DNA from: SIAJ01 sp036266155
GTDB taxonomy: Bacteria > Planctomycetota > Planctomycetia > Gemmatales > Gemmataceae
Reading direction: 5' to 3'
Length of the DNA: 19,753 nucleotides
Assembly: GCA_036266155.1 (NCBI GenBank)
Contig: DATANR010000419.1
Location: 1-19,753, forward strand
The notes under the pieces were generated by a model. The model did no database searches, was not told the origin of the DNA, and was given only the letters and a program-made list of their open reading frames with translations. Positions 15,349-19,753 of the stretch are shown one piece after another. Made by a program: the position numbers and the translations under genes. Positions within the stretch are counted from its first letter, which is position 1; every line of letters starts with the position of its first letter.

Positions 15349-17850
15349 TTACTTCTTGACGCCGCGTTCGGCATCGACACGCAGGATGCCGTAGCCGCTC
15401 ATTTGCCTAACGGATTGGCCCTTGTCCATCACCGTCACGTCGAGCACGATGCCCTGGTAATTGCCGACAAGCGCATCCTGCGTGGCCTTCAAGGTGAACG
15501 TCACTTCCTTGTCGGCCGCCGTGATTTCTTTATTCGTCTCAACCAATTCGATGCCGCGTGGCAAGCGAGCGAGCGTCACTCTGGCCGGGCCTTCGAATTT
15601 TTGCAGGTGATTCAGCTTGCACACGAGCGTCGTCGACTTGCCGCGTTCGATCGACGTGCGGGGGATGCGTGCCTCGACGTGCGGCTCAGCGATCGTCAGC
15701 TTGAACATTTGCGAGGCGACATAACTGCGACCCTCGCCGTCGTTGTAGCCGCGCCGGCCAGTGCCGCTCATGGCCGTCAGCGTGATCTGCTGTGTCCCCG
15801 CCGTGGCGTTGCGCGAAGCGCCGAGCACGTAGGTTCCCTCGGTCGAACCGGCGGGAACAACCACCGGCGTGGCTGTATTGATGCCCGTTGGCCGAGCTTC
15901 CATCAACACGGTCACGGGGCCGTCGAATCCCTTGTCACGATGGACGGTGAACTTGAGCATCGTCTCGCCGTTCTGCACCAGGGCCGACTTCGGCTCCTCG
16001 ACTTCGATGCGGAAGGGCGCCGGTTCCGTTACCGCGAACGCGAGTCGATCAATCGGCACATGCAGGTAGTAGTCGTTGTTGCCGTAGGCGTTCATCAGAA
16101 TGGTCTGCCGATAGCCGCTCGTCAAATTGGCCCCGCCCACCGGGCGAACAACGAGATCTACCAACGCCGCTTGCGGCGTAGCGCCCCCCTCGGCTTCAAT
16201 CACCACGGGCACCTTCGTTATCCCCGGCGTGATCTTGGGCGCATGAACCGTGACCCCCTTCGGCAAGTTGACGCCCACCAATTCCAGTTCGCCATTGAAC
16301 GGACGATTCGTTGCGAAGACGCCGACTTGCACGGTCGTGCGATTCCCTGCCGCGACCGAGATCGACTGCCTCAACTGCGGAAGCTGCTGGTTGTCGGGCT
16401 CCGGCGCGATGTACGTGTACACGGCATCCGCCGCCGGGCTCGCTTCGACGCGATAAACGTAGTCGCTGCCGCCCTCACCGCGTTCGTCCTCGACGCCAAC
16501 AACGTACTCACCGTCGGCCGGCGCGGTCCATTCGAGCACGGGGTCGTGGCTCTCACGGTTGAGCCCGTTCGATGGTGCGTAGCCAAGTTGGTTCGGCCGC
16601 GAGTCTGTGGCTCGAATCACCGCCGCTTTGCCGCCGATCGGCTTGATCCAGATGACCGGATAGACCGGTGAGCCCAGGGCCTGTGCCAGTGCGTGGAACC
16701 TGAACTGTTCACCCTTCTTGGCCCGGAAGCGAAAGCAATCGACGTCGCCGGGCTTGTCGATGACGCCATTGAATGCTGCCGGTAGATCGACCGTCGACGA
16801 CGAGGAAACCTCATCTGGATTATTGTTCGGCTCAACCTCGAGCACATTCGGAAACGGCGACACACGCAGCCGATTCGGTGTCGGAGCCGGTCCGCCCGCA
16901 TCATGGGCGGCAAATGCGAAATCGCCAGGCGTCTTTGGCAGGCAAACGCTCTGCTCCCACTTGCCCTTCGGGTCGCCCAGAATCTGAACCTTTAACTCCT
17001 CGCCCGCCTGTCCACCTGAGGGATAGATCGCGGTCGGCCGCGTGAACGTGCCGATGTGCAGGCGATAGACTTCGCCGGCCCCGTTGAAGGTACTGTGGCG
17101 CACTTCCACGAAATACGGCCCATCGCGATCGGCCAGGACGGACAGCACCGGGTCCTGCACAAACAGCGCCGAGTCGTCTGCCGACGCGAGCTTTTTGCCG
17201 GCCGCGTCGTAGATGGTCATGAACAGATCGGGTATGCCGCGGTCGACACCCAAACGCGCGGCTTCGACTTCGGCTGAGACGCGCTGGCCGCGTTTCACCT
17301 CGACGCGATAGCAGTCGACGTCCGTTGGATCGTTGAGCCGGCCAAGGACCGTGGAATTGACCGGCACCGGCATCGCCGTCTCGCGGGTGTCGTTCCGCTG
17401 TTTAGAAACGACCTCGTTCTCTTCAACCGTTGGAAACGGGCCGACGAAAAAACGCTGGTACTCACTCAAGCCGCCGCCCGTGCGGATCCGCAAGCCATGC
17501 GCCCCAAGCGGACAGTCGGCGGCCAACTTCATTTTGACGCGAACGCGGGTACCGGGCTCAACAGGCTGTGGTTTGCCATTCGGCGCCGTGGTCGTCTCGA
17601 CCGGCGTCATCGACTCAACGGTGATGCCCGATTCGTAGAAGAGAATCTCTTTCGGCTGGTCAAGCCCGCGGCCCGTGAATTCGACCTCGACGCTCGTCCC
17701 TTGCTGCCCGCCCGGCGGATAGAGCCGCGATAACCGCGGCGCACCGGCTTCTGAGTTTTCACCACAGAGACACAGAGAGCACAGAGAAAAGACAGAAGCC
17801 AGGATAGCACGCGAACGAGCAAGTTCTCGACCAGCAGACCGAAGTCTCAT
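15349..17850 (-). CDS. Secreted protein with two pre-peptidase C-terminal (PPC) domains
   Basis: An 833-residue protein from ATG 17850, preceded by a good gggag site seven bases upstream. The mature part opens with an IPT/TIG-like beta domain (about 37-135, RLYPPGGQQGTSVEVEFTGRG). A first PPC domain follows (about 165-268, DVDCYRVEVKRGQRV...GPYFVEVRH), a second IPT-like stretch (about 270-350, YPSGGQAGEELKVQILG), a second PPC domain (about 370-475, DVDCFRFRAKKGEQF...GEYVVGVED), and then Ig-like beta domains to the end. No enzyme motif is visible, so a structural or binding role outside the cell is likely. Residues 20-32, the hydrophobic signal core, are encoded by a CAGAGA-type repeat, so this N-terminus may be recently acquired. 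It lies in the DUF1501 operon. Confidence 0.85.
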   Translation of the reverse strand: MRLRSAGRELARSRAILASVFSLCSLCLCGENSEAGAPRLSRLYPPGGQQGTSVEVEFTGRGLDQPKEILFYESGITVESMTPVETTTAPNGKPQPVEPGTRVRVKMKLAADCPLGAHGLRIRTGGGLSEYQRFFVGPFPTVEENEVVSKQRNDTRETAMPVPVNSTVLGRLNDPTDVDCYRVEVKRGQRVSAEVEAARLGVDRGIPDLFMTIYDAAGKKLASADDSALFVQDPVLSVLADRDGPYFVEVRHSTFNGAGEVYRLHIGTFTRPTAIYPSGGQAGEELKVQILGDPKGKWEQSVCLPKTPGDFAFAAHDAGGPAPTPNRLRVSPFPNVLEVEPNNNPDEVSSSSTVDLPAAFNGVIDKPGDVDCFRFRAKKGEQFRFHALAQALGSPVYPVIWIKPIGGKAAVIRATDSRPNQLGYAPSNGLNRESHDPVLEWTAPADGEYVVGVEDERGEGGSDYVYRVEASPAADAVYTYIAPEPDNQQLPQLRQSISVAAGNRTTVQVGVFATNRPFNGELELVGVNLPKGVTVHAPKITPGITKVPVVIEAEGGATPQAALVDLVVRPVGGANLTSGYRQTILMNAYGNNDYYLHVPIDRLAFAVTEPAPFRIEVEEPKSALVQNGETMLKFTVHRDKGFDGPVTVLMEARPTGINTATPVVVPAGSTEGTYVLGASRNATAGTQQITLTAMSGTGRRGYNDGEGRSYVASQMFKLTIAEPHVEARIPRTSIERGKSTTLVCKLNHLQKFEGPARVTLARLPRGIELVETNKEITAADKEVTFTLKATQDALVGNYQGIVLDVTVMDKGQSVRQMSGYGILRVDAERGVKK
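17755..17792 (-). repeat. CAGAGA-type repeat, copy 1 (inside the PPC-domain gene)
   Basis: The plus strand reads gttttcaccacagagacaca and continues in cagaga units to 17792. It is nearly the reverse complement of copy 2 (17867-17900). It falls within codons 20-32 of the PPC-domain gene, encoding its Leu/Cys/Ser-rich signal core. From memory, closely similar motifs occur in many copies in environmental bacterial genomes. Confidence 0.75.
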
Positions 17851-17866
17851 CGCAATCTCCCAATCT

Positions 17867-17900
17867 CTTCTCTGTGCCTCTGCGTCTCTGTGTTGAAAAC
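17867..17900 (+). repeat. CAGAGA-type repeat, copy 2 (between DUF1501 and PPC-domain genes)
   Basis: It is inverted relative to copy 1 with few mismatches, and it directly abuts the DUF1501 stop codon at 17901-17903. With copy 1 it forms a 34-base imperfect stem whose 74-base loop holds the ribosome binding site and start codon of the PPC-domain gene. Such a fold could hide that start in the mRNA. Confidence 0.75.
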
Positions 17901-19241
17901 CTACACAATCAGATCCTTGACCACCTCACCCGCGTGGATGATGTCGATCGGCCGGCCGCCGGGGGCCATGATCTTCTTGTCGGAGTTGATGCCGAGCTGG
18001 TGGTAGACCGTCGACAGCACGTCTTCCACCTTGACCGGGTTCTCTTCCGGCTCGCTGGCAGTCGAGTTCGACGAACCGTACACGAGTCCCTGCTTGAATC
18101 CGCCGCCGGCGACCGCCACGGAGTAAACGCGCGGGAAGTGATCGCGGCCCGCGGAGGCGTTGATCTTCGGCGTTCGGCCGAATTCGCTGGTGACGAGCAC
18201 GATTGTCGACGCGAGCAGCCCGCGATCGTCCAGGTCGCGGATCAGTCCGGCCAGCGCCGAGTCGAGGCCCGGGGCCTGCCGTTTCATTGCATTCTCGATC
18301 CCCGCGTGCATGTCCCAGCCGCCGTAGCTGACGGTCACAAATCGCACGCCGGCTTCGACCAGTCGCCGCGCCAGCAGAAATCGCGGGCCGGCTTCGGAAG
18401 TTCCGTACTTCGCACGCGTCGCCTGCGTTTCCTTTTCGATGTCGAACGCTTGCCGAGCGGCCGGTGACGAGATCAACGCATAGGCCCGTTGGTAGAACTC
18501 ATCCATCGCGCTGACGGCGCCCGCTTTGGAAGCGTCGTATTTGAAGTGATCATCGACGACGTCGCGGATCTCGCGGCGTGTCGAGAAGCGGTGATCGTCG
18601 ACGCCCGGCGGCAACATCAAGTCGCGGACCTTGTAGCCCGACCGACCCGGATCGCTGCCGATGCCGAACGGGCCGAACTGCGAACCGAGATAGCCGGTCC
18701 CGCCGTACTCCGTCGCGCTCGGCACGGCGACATAAGGCGGAAGGTCCTTGCGCGGCCCAAACTCGTGCGACACCACGGCCCCGAGGCTCGGGTGGTTGAT
18801 CGCTGGGCTCTTGCGGTAACCGGTGTACATCGTGTACGTCGCCCGGCCGTGATCCGCTTCTTTGCCCGCGATCGAGCGGACGATCGTCATCTTGTCCGCG
18901 ACTTGAGCGATCTGCCGGAAGTTCTCGTTCAAGACGATGCCCGGCAGCTTGGTCTTGGCGACGCCGAACGGCCCGCGATACTCGAGGGCGGCCTCCGGCT
19001 TCGGGTCCCACGATTCCTGATGCGCCATGCCGCCGGGCAGCACGATCTGGATGACGCTCTTGGCAACGCCTTCCTTGCTCTCCATCCGGATGAAGTCTTC
19101 GCGAGCTTGCAATTTGAAGAAGTCGCCGAGCGTCAGGCCGAGCGAGCCGACGACGCCGACACGCAAGAATTCGCGGCGACCAGGCTTGCGGAAGTGAGCC
19201 GGGTCATCGTTCCAGGTCACAATGTCTTGGGAGGACGACAT
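17901..19241 (-). CDS. DUF1501 family protein with twin-arginine signal
   Basis: A 446-residue protein from ATG 19241, with an aaggtg ribosome binding site about 8 bases upstream. The frame is open to 19526, but the preceding codons have no family content. A Tat-type signal is visible: RREFLRVG at 22-29 followed by a hydrophobic stretch VVGSLGLTLGDFF, implying export of a folded protein. The DUF1501 domain (about 55-440) belongs to the sulfatase/phosphatase-like fold group. Recognisable segments are VIQIVLPGGMAHQESWDPKP (about 65-84), a YGGWDMH motif, VTSEFGRTPKIN and GRDHFPRVYS. The function is not established. It is the first gene of the four-gene operon. Confidence 0.92.
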   Translation of the reverse strand: MSSSQDIVTWNDDPAHFRKPGRREFLRVGVVGSLGLTLGDFFKLQAREDFIRMESKEGVAKSVIQIVLPGGMAHQESWDPKPEAALEYRGPFGVAKTKLPGIVLNENFRQIAQVADKMTIVRSIAGKEADHGRATYTMYTGYRKSPAINHPSLGAVVSHEFGPRKDLPPYVAVPSATEYGGTGYLGSQFGPFGIGSDPGRSGYKVRDLMLPPGVDDHRFSTRREIRDVVDDHFKYDASKAGAVSAMDEFYQRAYALISSPAARQAFDIEKETQATRAKYGTSEAGPRFLLARRLVEAGVRFVTVSYGGWDMHAGIENAMKRQAPGLDSALAGLIRDLDDRGLLASTIVLVTSEFGRTPKINASAGRDHFPRVYSVAVAGGGFKQGLVYGSSNSTASEPEENPVKVEDVLSTVYHQLGINSDKKIMAPGGRPIDIIHAGEVVKDLIV

Positions 19242-19495
19242 GGCACAGGCACCTTGTTCGGGGTGATGGAATTTCGAATCGTGTCGCACACTCAGGCAGG
19301 TTGGCTCGAAACATCGACTCGGTCGGGCGGGTCGGGGAAGAATCGTAACCCGGCGGGGATGGTTAATCTTGTTCCTCGGCAGGCCAAAACGCACGACGGA
19401 AACCAAGAATCGCGTTGGCGCCCCGTTTCTCAGGCTTTTCTCATCTAACCCCCGACTCGCGGCAAGGTGCCGGTCGGCGTAGCGAATCTGAGTTT
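19242..19495. other. Upstream region of the DUF1501 operon
   Basis: About 250 bases before the operon start should contain its promoter. I see no clear -35/-10 pair. The open frames crossing it on both strands have no family content. Confidence 0.35.
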
Positions 19496-19753
19496 CAGAT
19501 GCGATCCTTCTCGCCAAGGGCGACACGACTCGCCTGCATTAATCCCGTAGGGATCGCAGATATTAGCCGGTGATCGAGCGGCAGCTCGACCACCGGAAAG
19601 CGATATCCGCACGCCAGCCGACCCCAACGGGCCCAATGGGGTCGTAGAACGCTGTTTCTGCAGACAATTGATGGTTTGGTATTCGCCACGCTCTGCGACT
19701 CCTTCGGAGTCGGCGGAATGGGTAATTCGGGCTCCCGGCGGTCGAGCTGCCGC
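19496..19753. repeat. Hairpin-rich repeat cluster, running off the window
   Basis: At least four palindromes occur within 250 bases. One pairs atccc with gggat (19542-19554), nested inside tgcgatcc/ggatcgca (19500-19507, 19551-19558). A 13-bp stem with one mismatch lies at 19567-19596. An 8-bp stem cgacccca/tggggtcg lies at 19619-19644. A 7-bp stem cgactcc/ggagtcg lies at 19696-19712. The last 14 bases (19740-19753) are the exact reverse complement of 19578-19591, so a larger inverted structure starts here. No convincing gene is present. The pattern suggests a dispersed intergenic repeat family or a structured RNA. Confidence 0.6.

Noticed and set aside
15403..16671. 422-codon plus-strand frame across the PPC-domain gene
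   Set aside because: It is antisense shadow coding: Arg/His-rich with no recognisable domain, and the opposite strand carries clear PPC domains.
18489..19448. 319-codon plus-strand frame across the DUF1501 gene
   Set aside because: It is a shadow of a well-conserved minus-strand gene and has no domain content.

Overview
The window is high-GC bacterial DNA that I place in the phylum Planctomycetota. Four neighbouring genes support this: a DUF1501 protein, a PPC-domain secreted protein, a DUF1549/DUF1553 cytochrome-like protein and a cytochrome/WD40 protein. They are a hallmark planctomycete cluster, and beside them sits an ECF sigma factor paired with a membrane Ser/Thr kinase carrying WD40 repeats. 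I cannot name the genus.

The window has two halves joined at a tRNA-Lys(CUU) gene (6649-6721, minus strand). Left of the tRNA 3' end lies part of an integrated mobile element, about 6.6 kb of it visible. From left to right it holds the end of a primase-polymerase (prim-pol) gene, its usual winged-helix-type partner, an AAA ATPase plus subtilisin-like protease pair that I recognise as the IetAS plasmid-stability/anti-phage system, and a converging tyrosine recombinase next to the tRNA. Primase, integrase, tRNA target and defence cargo together describe an integrative plasmid or satellite-like element. Its far end is outside the window.

Right of the tRNA everything is on the minus strand and looks chromosomal. 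In transcription order (right to left) it runs: Tat-type DUF1501 protein, PPC-domain protein, DUF1549/DUF1553 protein, cytochrome/WD40 protein, a 197-bp gap, ECF sigma factor, Ser/Thr kinase-WD40, tRNA-Lys. The first four look like one operon for exported proteins; the sigma factor and kinase look like a second, two-gene regulatory unit.

The non-coding structure is unusually rich. It includes a C7 slippery run in exactly the right frame to join the prim-pol and its partner by a -1 shift, and a perfect 31-bp palindrome that fills the gap between two operon genes. An inverted pair of CAGAGA-type repeats flanks the start codon of the PPC-domain gene, and one copy encodes the core of its signal peptide. 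A cluster of hairpins at the right edge looks like a dispersed repeat family. A hairpin with a T-rich tail lies between the tRNA and the integrase.
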